Origin: Rhizobiaceae bacterium
GTDB taxonomy: Bacteria > Pseudomonadota > Alphaproteobacteria > Rhizobiales > Rhizobiaceae
Reading direction: 5' to 3'
Assembly: GCA_023953845.1 (NCBI GenBank)
Contig: JAMLJC010000002.1
Location: 682,001-746,000 of the forward strand
DNA length: 64,000 nucleotides
The notes under the pieces were generated by a model. It searched no databases, had not been told where the DNA came from, and saw only the letters and a list, made by a program, of their open reading frames with translations. Positions 47,007-55,204 of this stretch are shown here, one piece after another; position 1 is the stretch's first letter, and the number at the start of each line of letters is the position of its first letter. The position numbers and the translations under genes were made by a program.

Positions 47007-47698
47007 GCGTTCTGATCGGCCTCGTCGGTGCTGTGATCGGATTTGCCGCGCTGGCGACACTCTTTGTCCGCATGGATGCGCAGCGGCTGGCGAACGGTTT
47101 GCGGCTCGCGGGTCCGGTCGTTCTGGCGACAATCGGCGTGGCGCTTCTGCTGCTCGGCCGCGCCGGCATCGGCGGCATGCTGCTGTCGGGGGCGCTGGCG
47201 TGGTTCGGCGCTACGCAAAGGCGCAGGCGGGTCATCGCGACGCCGGGACGGCGGTCGACGGTTCGCACCGCCGCGCTCGAAATGGAACTCGATCACGAGA
47301 CCGGCGCGCTGGAAGGGCTGGTGCTGGCCGGGCGGCAGGAAGGCAGGACGCTCGGTACGCTCGTGCAGGCCGAGCTTGTCGAGCTCTATGCCGAACTCTA
47401 TTCGGACAGCGAAAGCCGCCAGCTACTTGAGACGTATCTTGACGGCCGCTTTCCCGGATGGCGTGAGGACCTGAAGGCGGATGCTGGCGGCGGGCAGGGA
47501 GTTGCGCCAGGCGCGGGCGCCATGACTAAGGAGGAGGCTTACAAGGTCCTTGGTCTTGAATTTGGGGCTCCCGCGGCGGATGTCCGCAAGGCGCACCGCC
47601 GCCTGATGCAGCGCCTGCACCCCGACATCGGCGGTTCGTCTTTCCTCGCGGCGCGCATCAACGAAGCCAAGGACGTCCTTCTCTCCGATCACGGCTGA
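47003..47698 (+). CDS. Membrane-anchored J-domain protein
   Basis: 231 residues. An N-terminal pair of membrane helices (VLIGLVGAVIGFAALATLFV and GPVVLATIGVALLLLG) is followed by a basic linker, a middle region (TAALEMELDHETGALEGLVL, then LVELYAELYSDSESRQLLET) and a C-terminal J domain (KEEAYKVLGLEFGAPAADVR) with the essential HPD at residues 206-208 (MQRLHPDIGG). This layout resembles DjlA/TIM14-type DnaJ proteins that recruit DnaK to the membrane. It is coupled to the VWA gene by a 4-base overlap. Confidence 0.88.
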   Translation: MSVLIGLVGAVIGFAALATLFVRMDAQRLANGLRLAGPVVLATIGVALLLLGRAGIGGMLLSGALAWFGATQRRRRVIATPGRRSTVRTAALEMELDHETGALEGLVLAGRQEGRTLGTLVQAELVELYAELYSDSESRQLLETYLDGRFPGWREDLKADAGGGQGVAPGAGAMTKEEAYKVLGLEFGAPAADVRKAHRRLMQRLHPDIGGSSFLAARINEAKDVLLSDHG

Positions 47699-47760
47699 AT
47701 TCCCCTTCGACAAAATACATTCCGGGAGACATGCTTGGGCGGCATCAACCGCCCTCGCGG

Positions 47761-49203
47761 TCATTGCGTGGCGTAACAGGCGATCTTCTGCTTCTTCAGC
47801 TGACGGCAGGCGTTGCTGGCGTCTTTCTGGGAATCGAAGCCGCCGAAGCGTGCGCGGTAGTAGGTGGTGCCGCCCTTGTCGAACGTAACGGTATAGGCCG
47901 AAGCCGAAGCGACCACCTGTCCGGCGCGGCTCGCGACCGCCTGCAACGCGCTCTTTGCCTCGCTTTCACTCGGTGAGGAAGCCACCTGGATCGACCAGCC
48001 CGACGCGGGGGCGCCGGTGGACGCGGTGCGCATGGGATCGACGGCCGCCTTCGGCCGCCTGGCCGGTTCCGTTTCGGCTACGGCGGGCTCAGCCCGCTTC
48101 TTTGGCGCGGCCTTCGGCGTCGGCACCTTGCCGCCGAAACGTTCTGTCGTCGGCGCGTCGATCTTCACGCCTGCCGATTCGACCTCGTATTCCTCGCTAT
48201 CGGCCACCGCTTCCGCAACCGCGTCCTCGGTATCGCCTTCTCCGATTTCGACGAACTCTTCCGGCTTGAAATCCGGAGTAGGCGCGTCGCGCTTCGGCAG
48301 CATGGCGATCGCCATGTCCTTCAGGTTGGTCGGCGCGGGCTTGGCGATCAGATCCTTGCCGCCGCGGCCCGAGGCCTTGGGCATGTAGGTCCGGATCAGT
48401 TCCGCCATCTGGTTGTCGCGCGCCGCGCCGCTGGTGCCGCCCATGACGACGGCCACGATTTTGCGGTTGCCGTCGGCTACCGACGACACAAGGTTGAATC
48501 CGGAAGCGCGGGTGTAGCCGGTCTTGATGCCGTCGACACCCTTGACGCGGCCGAGCAGCTTGTTGTGGTTGGCGATGCGCTGCTTGCCGTACTTGAACGA
48601 CCGCACCGAGAAATAATCATAATATTGCGGGAAATGCTCGCGCAGCGCGATGCCGAGCGTCGCCATGTCGCGAGCGGTCGTGAACTGGCCGGGGTCGGGC
48701 AGGCCGTGCGGATTGCGGAAATTCGTGCCCTTCATGCCGAGGCTGCGGGCCTTGGCGGTCATCATCCGCGCGAAGTTCTGGGTGGAGCCGCCCAGCAACT
48801 CGGCGAGCGCGTGCGAAGCGTCATTGGCCGAGCGGGTGATGAGCGCATAGATCGCGGTCTCCACGGTGATGGAGCCGCCGGCCTTCACGCCGATCTTGGT
48901 CGGCGGCTGCGCCGCCGCCTGCGCGGAGAACGGCACTGGCGTCGTCTTCTTGATCTTGCCGCGCTGCAGCGCCTCGAACGTCAGGTAGAGCGTCATCATC
49001 TTGGTCAACGACGCCGGATAGCGGCGGGAATCCGCGCTCGATGAATAGAGCGTCTTGCCCGTGTTGGCGTCTACGACGATCGCCGCGAATTTCGCGGCCG
49101 CCGCTTCCGCTACAACGGAAAAGCTTAGGAGGACTGCGAATAGAAAGGCCGCTGCCCGGCCAAAATGAACCCAGGGGCGGGTCGACGCTGACGCCTGACG
49201 CAC
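47761..49203 (-). CDS. D-alanyl-D-alanine carboxypeptidase (penicillin-binding protein) with SPOR domain
   Basis: 480 residues from a GTG at 49203 (AGGA about 8 bases upstream), giving a signal peptide (AAAFLFAVLLSFSVVAEA). Peptidase S11 motifs are all present: SxxK S65-K68 (PASLTKMM), SxN S125-N127 (TRSANDASH) and KTG 227-229 (DGIKTGYTRASGF). After an acidic/Pro-rich linker, a SPOR domain (about 405-480, WSIQVASSPSESEAKSALQA) binds denuded glycan at septa. It trims the terminal D-Ala of peptidoglycan pentapeptides, probably at division sites. A DacC/DacF-type protein; it converges with the J-domain gene. Confidence 0.92.
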   Translation of the reverse strand: MRQASASTRPWVHFGRAAAFLFAVLLSFSVVAEAAAAKFAAIVVDANTGKTLYSSSADSRRYPASLTKMMTLYLTFEALQRGKIKKTTPVPFSAQAAAQPPTKIGVKAGGSITVETAIYALITRSANDASHALAELLGGSTQNFARMMTAKARSLGMKGTNFRNPHGLPDPGQFTTARDMATLGIALREHFPQYYDYFSVRSFKYGKQRIANHNKLLGRVKGVDGIKTGYTRASGFNLVSSVADGNRKIVAVVMGGTSGAARDNQMAELIRTYMPKASGRGGKDLIAKPAPTNLKDMAIAMLPKRDAPTPDFKPEEFVEIGEGDTEDAVAEAVADSEEYEVESAGVKIDAPTTERFGGKVPTPKAAPKKRAEPAVAETEPARRPKAAVDPMRTASTGAPASGWSIQVASSPSESEAKSALQAVASRAGQVVASASAYTVTFDKGGTTYYRARFGGFDSQKDASNACRQLKKQKIACYATQ

Positions 49204-49376
49204 TACTACATCCTTTGATCTTCTTGTCGGTCCCCAAGACGGCAAAGGTGTCCGTCCAACCATCCGGGAACCTTAGGTGCGTCAGCGTTACCAAACCGTT
49301 TATGGTAACCACGCCGTTCATAATTTCCGCCGGTATTGGTTAAAATGCCGGCAATCGGCAGCGGAATAGGCATTTC

Positions 49377-49405
49377 TTGACATTTTGTGCACTGCACAAT
49401 AAATA
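49377..49405 (+). promoter_or_regulatory. Phasin promoter
   Basis: A near-consensus sigma-70-type promoter: TTGACA (49377-49382), 17-base spacer, TAAATA (49400-49405), about 47 bases before the phasin start. The spacer contains an operator candidate. Confidence 0.8.
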
Positions 49406-49417
49406 AGATGCATTGCA
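49385..49417 (+). promoter_or_regulatory. Pair of TGCAYTGCA sites, probable PhaR-type operator
   Basis: TGCACTGCA (49388-49396, within the palindrome TTGTGCACTGCACAA, 49385-49399) and TGCATTGCA (49409-49417) have centres 21 bases apart, two helical turns. They occupy the spacer and the start region of the phasin promoter. TGCA-type motifs are known as operators of PhaR, the polyhydroxybutyrate-responsive repressor of phasin genes, so repression by PhaR is inferred. Confidence 0.65.
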
Positions 49418-49451
49418 CAGTCCCGACAGGCATTCGAAGAAAGGTATGTCC

Positions 49452-49781
49452 ATGTGGCAGTCGTTTGATGACGTCAGCAGATTCAGCAAGGAGTATGTGG
49501 ATTCCGGCGTGAAGAGCTTCGCTTCGGTTTCCAAGGGCGCGCAGGCCATAGCCGCCGAGGCCACCGACTATTCCAAGAAGAGCCTTGAGGCCGGCAGCCA
49601 GGTTTTCGAGAAGCTGCTCACGGCCAAGTCGCTCGAAAAGGCGATCGAAATCCAGAGCGAATACGTCAAGCAGGCCTACGAGGGCCTCGTGGCCGAGGCC
49701 ACCAAGTTCGGCCAGCTCTATGCGGATCTGGCGAAGGAAGCCTACAAGCCGTACGAGTCGATCGTCAGCAAGGTCAAGTAA
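49452..49781 (+). CDS. Phasin family protein
   Basis: 109 residues from the ATG at 49452 (AAGG 7 bases upstream; ATG 49446 is an alternative). The sequence is one long amphipathic helical protein: WQSFDDVSRFSKEYVDSGVK, EATDYSKKSLEAGSQVFEKL and LEKAIEIQSEYVKQAYEGLV are Phasin_2-type. Phasins coat polyhydroxyalkanoate granules. A strong promoter with paired TGCAYTGCA sites precedes it and a strong terminator follows, so it is a single-gene unit, as expected for a granule phasin under PhaR control. Confidence 0.9.
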   Translation: MWQSFDDVSRFSKEYVDSGVKSFASVSKGAQAIAAEATDYSKKSLEAGSQVFEKLLTAKSLEKAIEIQSEYVKQAYEGLVAEATKFGQLYADLAKEAYKPYESIVSKVK

Positions 49782-49815
49782 CCTTCATCGCATCTTCTGC
49801 GACCATCACGGTCGT

Positions 49816-49852
49816 AAAAAGCCCGGCCGCCGATCGCGCGGCCGGGCTTTTT
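49816..49852 (+). terminator. Rho-independent terminator of the phasin gene
   Basis: Stem GCCCGGCCGC (49821-49830) with GCGGCCGGGC (49838-49847), framed by AAAAA on one side and TTTTT on the other, making it effective in both directions. Confidence 0.93.
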
Positions 49853-50002
49853 GCTTTGCCGGGCGAGAAAGGCACACGATTGCGTCAACTCCCCTGACAG
49901 GCAGCAGCGAGCCATATTGTCAGCGCCAAAAGAGGGCTTAAAATTGCAGCCGAAGCACATACATGAGTGACGCATGAGTTTCCGGGATCAAGGGCGCGAT
50001 TG

Positions 50003-50374
50003 GTGACGAAGGGCGGCACAGCCAAACGGGTCGATGTGACGCGACTGCAGAACGGCGAAGGACGGGGCAGCGGTCCCGGCCGGGGCACTGCGGTCATCAC
50101 GCGCACGCGGCCGAAGACCAAGAAGCCTTCGCTCTATCGCGTTCTGATCCTCAACGACGACTACACGCCGATGGAGTTCGTCGTTCACGTTCTGGAGCGT
50201 TTTTTCCAGAAGGATCGGGGGGCGGCGACGCGCATTATGCTCCATGTCCACAATCACGGAGTGGGCGAGTGCGGCGTCTACACATTCGAGGTCGCTGAGA
50301 CCAAAGTGACGCAAGTCATGGATTTCGCCCGTCAGCATCAGCATCCGCTGCAATGCGTGATGGAAAAGAAGTGA
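50003..50374 (+). CDS. clpS: ATP-dependent Clp protease adaptor ClpS
   Basis: 123 residues from a GTG at 50003 (AAGGG 8 bases upstream; the frame is open to 49967). After a disordered N-terminal extension, the core reads PSLYRVLILNDDYTPMEFVV (N-end substrate pocket), RFFQKDRGAATRIMLHVHNH and GVYTFEVAETKVTQVMDFAR, the standard ClpS sequence. ClpS delivers N-degron proteins to ClpA. clpA follows after 7 bases, so the two are co-expressed. The N-terminal extension is rich in Gly and Arg (GEGRGSGPGRG). Confidence 0.95.
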   Translation: MTKGGTAKRVDVTRLQNGEGRGSGPGRGTAVITRTRPKTKKPSLYRVLILNDDYTPMEFVVHVLERFFQKDRGAATRIMLHVHNHGVGECGVYTFEVAETKVTQVMDFARQHQHPLQCVMEKK

Positions 50375-50381
50375 GGTAACA

Positions 50382-52832
50382 ATGCCGGCTTTCTCCCAGG
50401 GCTTGGAAAAGGCGCTTCATCAGGCGCTGACCTTCGCCAACGAACGTCATCACGAATATGCGACGCTCGAGCATCTCTTGCTGGCATTGATTGACGACGG
50501 CGATGCCGCCGCCGTCATGCGTGCCTGCAACGTCGATCTTGACGAGCTTAAGCAGACCGTCATCACCTATATCGACACCGAGCTGGACAATCTGGTCACC
50601 GGTTACGACGAGGATTCCAAGCCGACCGCCGGTTTCCAGCGCGTCATCCAGCGCGCCGTGATCCACGTCCAGTCGTCTGGCCGGGAGGAAGTGTCCGGGG
50701 CCAACGTGCTCGTCGCCATCTTCGCCGAGCGCGAGAGCCATGCTGCTTACTTCCTGCAGGAACAGCAGATGACCCGCTACGATGCGGTCAATTACATCTC
50801 GCACGGCATCGCCAAGCGTCCGGGCTCCAGCGAGTCCCGCACGCCGCGCGGGGCCGAGGAGGAGCAATCCGGTCAGGCCAGCGGCGAGCAGAATGACGAA
50901 AGCGGCAAGAAGAAGCAGCAGGATGCGCTGACGGCCTATTGCGTCAACCTCAACAACAAGGCGCGTTCAGGCAAGATCGATCCGCTGATCGGCCGCGAGA
51001 ACGAGATCAACCGCACCATCCAGGTGCTCTGCCGTCGCTCGAAGAACAATCCGCTCTATGTCGGCGATCCCGGCGTCGGCAAGACGGCGATCGCAGAAGG
51101 CCTCGCCAAGCGCATCGTCGAGGGCGACGTGCCGAACGTGCTGGCCAACGCGACCATCTTCGCGCTCGACATGGGCACGCTGCTCGCCGGCACGCGCTAT
51201 CGCGGCGATTTCGAGGAACGCCTGAAGCAGGTCGTGAAGGAACTCGAAGAGTATCCCGGTGCCGTCCTGTTCATCGACGAGATTCATACGGTGATCGGGG
51301 CAGGGGCCACCTCCGGCGGCGCCATGGACGCGTCGAACCTGCTCAAGCCGGCGCTATCCTCGGGGGCGATCCGCTGCATCGGCTCGACCACCTACAAGGA
51401 GTTCCGCCAGTTCTTCGAGAAGGACCGCGCGTTGGTGCGGCGCTTCCAGAAGATCGACGTGAACGAGCCGTCCGTGGACGACGCCATCGCCATCATGAAG
51501 GGTCTGAAGCCCTACTACGAGGAGTTCCACAAGGTGAAATACACCAACGACGCCATCAAGGCGGCGGTGGAGCTCTCGGCCCGCTACATCAGCGACCGCA
51601 AGCTGCCGGACAAGGCGATCGACGTGATCGACGAGACCGGCGCGTCGCAGATGCTGCTGCCGGAGGCGAAGCGCAAGAAGACGATCTCGGTCAAGGAGAT
51701 CGAGGCGACCATCGCGACCATGGCCCGCATCCCGCCGAAGACGGTCTCTGCCGACGACGAGCAGGTGCTCGCCAATCTCGAGGCCGAGCTGAAGCGCGTC
51801 GTCTACGGGCAGGATACCGCCATCACGGCGCTGGCCTCCGCCATCAAGCTGGCGCGCGCCGGCCTGCGCGAACCTGAGAAGCCGATCGGCTCCTACCTGT
51901 TCTCCGGCCCGACCGGCGTCGGCAAGACCGAGGTGGCGAAGCAGCTTGCGGCGTCGCTCGGCGTCGAGCTGCTGCGCTTCGACATGTCGGAATATATGGA
52001 GCGCCATACGGTCAGCCGCCTGATCGGCGCGCCTCCCGGCTATGTCGGCTTCGATCAGGGCGGCCTGCTGACGGACGGCGTCGACCAGCATCCGCATTGC
52101 GTGCTGCTGCTGGACGAGATCGAGAAGGCGCATCCCGACCTGTTCAACATCCTGCTGCAGGTCATGGACCACGGCAAGCTTACCGACCACAACGGCAAGC
52201 AGATCGACTTCCGCAACGTGATCCTCATCATGACCACGAATGCCGGCGCTTCCGACATGGCGAAGGCGGCGATCGGCTTCGGCTCGACGAAGCGCGAGGG
52301 CGATGACGTGGAGGCGATCAACCGCCTGTTCACGCCGGAGTTCCGCAACCGCCTCGATGCGATCATCCCGTTCGGCTCGCTGCCGGTGCCGGTGATCCAT
52401 CAGGTCGTGCAAAAGTTCGTCATGCAGCTAGAGGCGCAGCTTGCCGATCGCGGCGTGACCTTCGATCTCGCGCCGGAAGCCATCGCCTGGCTGGCCGACA
52501 AGGGCTACGACGAGCGCATGGGCGCCCGTCCGCTTGGCCGCGTCATCCAGGAGCACATCAAGAAGCCGCTCGCGGACGAGGTGCTGTTCGGCAAGCTCAA
52601 GAAGGGCGGCACGGTGCGCGTCACCGTCGAGGACGACAAGCTGAAGCTGGAGACGCTGCCCGACGAGGTGCCGGTGAAGCCGAAGAAGGAAGAGCCGGAG
52701 AAGCCGATCGTCCGCAAGCCGAAGGCCAAGAAGGTCGCTCCGAAGAAGGTGACCGCGACAAAGGCAAAACCGGCTCCGGAAAAGGGCGGTTCCAAGCGCA
52801 GTCTCGTGCCGCAACTGCCGCGCAAGGGCTGA
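50382..52832 (+). CDS. clpA: ATP-dependent Clp protease ATP-binding subunit ClpA
   Basis: 816 residues. An N-terminal Clp_N domain (EKALHQALTFANERHHEYAT) precedes AAA module 1 with Walker A GDPGVGKT (228-235) and Walker B VLFIDEIHTVIG, and module 2 with GPTGVGKT (509-516) and LLLDEIEKAHPD. After the AAA-lid (GARPLGRVIQEHIKKPLADE) there is a C-terminal tail of about 55 residues rich in Lys and Pro (KPKKEEPEKPIVRKPKAKK), which is unlike E. coli ClpA. ClpA unfolds proteins for ClpP with ClpS as adaptor; clpP is not in the window. Confidence 0.96.
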   Translation: MPAFSQGLEKALHQALTFANERHHEYATLEHLLLALIDDGDAAAVMRACNVDLDELKQTVITYIDTELDNLVTGYDEDSKPTAGFQRVIQRAVIHVQSSGREEVSGANVLVAIFAERESHAAYFLQEQQMTRYDAVNYISHGIAKRPGSSESRTPRGAEEEQSGQASGEQNDESGKKKQQDALTAYCVNLNNKARSGKIDPLIGRENEINRTIQVLCRRSKNNPLYVGDPGVGKTAIAEGLAKRIVEGDVPNVLANATIFALDMGTLLAGTRYRGDFEERLKQVVKELEEYPGAVLFIDEIHTVIGAGATSGGAMDASNLLKPALSSGAIRCIGSTTYKEFRQFFEKDRALVRRFQKIDVNEPSVDDAIAIMKGLKPYYEEFHKVKYTNDAIKAAVELSARYISDRKLPDKAIDVIDETGASQMLLPEAKRKKTISVKEIEATIATMARIPPKTVSADDEQVLANLEAELKRVVYGQDTAITALASAIKLARAGLREPEKPIGSYLFSGPTGVGKTEVAKQLAASLGVELLRFDMSEYMERHTVSRLIGAPPGYVGFDQGGLLTDGVDQHPHCVLLLDEIEKAHPDLFNILLQVMDHGKLTDHNGKQIDFRNVILIMTTNAGASDMAKAAIGFGSTKREGDDVEAINRLFTPEFRNRLDAIIPFGSLPVPVIHQVVQKFVMQLEAQLADRGVTFDLAPEAIAWLADKGYDERMGARPLGRVIQEHIKKPLADEVLFGKLKKGGTVRVTVEDDKLKLETLPDEVPVKPKKEEPEKPIVRKPKAKKVAPKKVTATKAKPAPEKGGSKRSLVPQLPRKG

Positions 52833-52856
52833 CGCTCGCCGTTGATGAACATGCAG

Positions 52857-52883
52857 GGGCGCCTCCGGGCGCCCTTGCCGTTC
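52857..52883 (+). terminator. Hairpin terminator of clpS-clpA
   Basis: GGGCGCC (52857-52863), loop TCCG, GGCGCCC (52868-52874), followed by TTGCCGTTCTT. The stem is short but GC-rich, 25 bases after the clpA stop. Confidence 0.6.
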
Positions 52884-52946
52884 TTGGGTGGTCGATCCGC
52901 CAGATTACCAGTCGCCGCGCGCTGAACGCCGTGCTATCCGCCAGCC

Positions 52947-53690
52947 ATGTCCGCCGAGCAAGATGATCCGGCTACGCCAGCTTTGCGCGTCCGCTGGTTC
53001 CTGCGTGGCGCGTCGAAGGCTTTTTCGGTGCCGAGCGCCATTCTTGCCCTGTCTTTCGTGGGGTTCGCCGGGTTGGCGGCGGAGGCCGGGCTGACGGTCG
53101 GGCAGACCGTGTTCATGACGGGCTTGATATGGGCGCTGCCGGCCAAGGTTGTGCTGGTGGGCGCCATCATGTCCGGCGCCACGTTGCCGGCTGCGGCGCT
53201 TGCCGTAGCGCTTTCGTCCATTCGCCTGATGCCGATGGTCGTCGTGCTGGTTCCGGAAATGAAGGGCTCGCGAACGCCGCGCTGGGTTTTCTACGCGCTC
53301 TCGCATTTCGTTGCCGTGACCTCCTGGGTCATCGCGCTGGAGACGCTGCGCCACGTCCCGCGCGAGCTCCGCACTTCATACTATTTCGGCCTCGGATCGA
53401 CCTTGGTCGTCACCAACATGGTCGTGGTGCTGCTCGCTTTTTCCGTGAGCGACCATCTGCCGCCGATCCTTGCCGCCTCGATCCTCCTGCTGACGCCCGT
53501 CTATTTCCTGACGTCGCTCTGGGCATCGTCGAGGGAGCGCGTCGGCCACTTCGCCATGGTGCTCGGCATTGCTCTCGGGCCGCTGTTTCATATCCTCGTG
53601 CCCGGCATCGACCTGCTTGCGGGCGGCATTGCCGGCGGCGTGGCGGCCTATGGGGCTCACCGCGTTCTGAAGGCCTGGAAGGCGGCATGA
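52947..53690 (+). CDS. azlC: AzlC family branched-chain amino acid exporter, large subunit
   Basis: 247 residues from the ATG at 52947, multi-helix membrane protein. Characteristic segments are SAILALSFVGFAGLAAEAGL, FMTGLIWALPAKVVLVGAIM and ALAVALSSIRLMPMVVVLVP. AzlC with the small AzlD exports branched-chain amino acids. The start of azlD overlaps the stop by 4 bases, confirming the pair. Specificity is inferred from the family. Confidence 0.87.
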   Translation: MSAEQDDPATPALRVRWFLRGASKAFSVPSAILALSFVGFAGLAAEAGLTVGQTVFMTGLIWALPAKVVLVGAIMSGATLPAAALAVALSSIRLMPMVVVLVPEMKGSRTPRWVFYALSHFVAVTSWVIALETLRHVPRELRTSYYFGLGSTLVVTNMVVVLLAFSVSDHLPPILAASILLLTPVYFLTSLWASSRERVGHFAMVLGIALGPLFHILVPGIDLLAGGIAGGVAAYGAHRVLKAWKAA

Positions 53691-54037
53691 CGTTCGATTC
53701 GCTTGACGCCTGGTGGTGGCCTTATCTCTTCATCATCGTCGCCGGATGGATGACGACGGATGGGTTTCGCTATCTCGGCGTCTATTTCGGCGGTCGGATA
53801 TCGGACCAGTCGGAGGCGATGGTCTTCGTGCGCGCGATCGCCACGGCCTTCGTCGCATCCGTCATCGGCAACCTGATCGTGTTTCCCGGCGGCGAGCTCG
53901 CTGACGCGCCCGTTGCGCTGCGGATTGCGGCGGCTGCCATCGGCTTTGCCGCCTTCCTCGCGATGCGCAAGTCGGTGCTGGCAGGCATCGTCGGAGCGGA
54001 GATCGTGCTGGCTGGCGGCCTGCTGCTCGGCTTCTGA
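53687..54037 (+). CDS. azlD: AzlD family small subunit
   Basis: 116 residues, four hydrophobic segments: WWWPYLFIIVAGWMTTDGFR, FVRAIATAFVASVIGNLIVF, ALRIAAAAIGFAAFLAMRKS and LAGIVGAEIVLAGGLLLGF. Together with the ATGA overlap with azlC this marks it as the AzlD partner. Its last 256 bases are covered on the other strand by the 3' extension of the PAP2 gene. Confidence 0.85.
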   Translation: MTFDSLDAWWWPYLFIIVAGWMTTDGFRYLGVYFGGRISDQSEAMVFVRAIATAFVASVIGNLIVFPGGELADAPVALRIAAAAIGFAAFLAMRKSVLAGIVGAEIVLAGGLLLGF

Positions 54038-55137
54038 TCAGTTTGGCGTGGCGGCGCCTCGGCTTCCCGCCTCTGACTTCGGCCGACGAGCGTCCAGATC
54101 GCCCATGCGATGAGTGCGCCGGCATAGCCATCGACCGCGTAATGCCAGGCGAGCACCACCGAGCCGAGCATGATCACGGCCGCAAACGCCCAGAACAAGG
54201 GTGCGGTGCGCGGTGCTCTCTTTCCCCAATAGAGCGCGAATAGAACGGCCGACGCGACATGCATGGACGGGAATGCCGAGATGCCGACGCTGCCGGTGGA
54301 TTTGCCGCTGTAACCGTCCCACAACATGTCCTGAACGGTCAGCGCCCAGATGGAGAAGTGCTCGTTGGCCGCACGGAGCGTCTCCGTCAGCGGACGGTAG
54401 TCGCCGCCGAGGCCGAGCCGCTCGAAGTAGACCGGGCCGGCCGAGGAAAAACCCGTTGCGATGAAGAACCCGCCGACAAGCCATGTGAGCATGAAGCTCA
54501 TCAGGAACTGGTGGCGCAACGGCGTGTCGCGCCTGGCGATCGCCGCCGAAAACCAGCTCACAAGGAGTACGATGAACCAGAGATTATAGGCGAAGTTGAC
54601 GGCGAAGATGAGCCAGGGCCGGTCCAGGACGGACCAGAGCGCGTCATGCGGCAGATATCCGAAGTGGAGAACTTCGTCGAGTTCGCGGAATGCGACATCC
54701 CAGCCGAATGGCACGAGGATGGCGATAGCGCCCTTGAGCACGCTGAAAGCAGTCGCGAAGACGATCACCACGGCGAGGCCGTTGATGCTGTTGGCGAGCC
54801 GTTCCGGGTGGCCGAAGAAGCCGCCGAGCGACGCAAGCAGCGCGCGGGTAGGCGAGGGACTCTTTTCGACGAATGCGAGCCGGCCGAGTTGATACGCCGC
54901 CATCATACCGCCGCCGAGCAGCAGCGCCATGCCGAGATAGCTGGCGAAGGTCGAAAGCACGCCGAGATCGGGCAGGTTTCCGGTGGCGGAACCGACAGCG
55001 ATCGCAAGCGCCAGCGATCCGAACGCAACGAGGTGAAGAAACCGGTGCCGGTGGACGGCGGCGAGGAATTCGCCCCGCACCGCGCTGACAAAACCGGCCG
55101 CCTGTCCTGTTTCGACTGTCCCGACGATGTGGCTCAT
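53782..55137 (-). CDS. PAP2 family phosphatase, membrane protein
   Basis: 451 residues as the frame stands. Six or more helices carry the PAP2 motifs SAFPSMHVASAVLFALYWGK (SxxPSxH) and LAWHYAVDGYAGALIAWAIW (HxxxD). The first motif (KxxxxxxRP) is not seen, as in the Aur1-like branch. The enzyme probably dephosphorylates or transfers a lipid-linked phosphate. Homologous sequence ends near RREAEAPPRQTDQ; the remaining 85-90 residues are low-complexity (PPASTISAPTMPASTDL) and antisense to azlD. The true stop may have been lost by mutation, or the tail may be a genuine extension. Confidence 0.8.
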   Translation of the reverse strand: MSHIVGTVETGQAAGFVSAVRGEFLAAVHRHRFLHLVAFGSLALAIAVGSATGNLPDLGVLSTFASYLGMALLLGGGMMAAYQLGRLAFVEKSPSPTRALLASLGGFFGHPERLANSINGLAVVIVFATAFSVLKGAIAILVPFGWDVAFRELDEVLHFGYLPHDALWSVLDRPWLIFAVNFAYNLWFIVLLVSWFSAAIARRDTPLRHQFLMSFMLTWLVGGFFIATGFSSAGPVYFERLGLGGDYRPLTETLRAANEHFSIWALTVQDMLWDGYSGKSTGSVGISAFPSMHVASAVLFALYWGKRAPRTAPLFWAFAAVIMLGSVVLAWHYAVDGYAGALIAWAIWTLVGRSQRREAEAPPRQTDQKPSSRPPASTISAPTMPASTDLRIARKAAKPMAAAAIRSATGASASSPPGNTIRLPMTDATKAVAIARTKTIASDWSDIRPPK

Positions 55138-55204
55138 CGCGCCCTCGCAATCCGGGCGACGATTTAGCGCGGCGGCGTTACGATTCCGCTAAGCCTGCCG
55201 TGGA

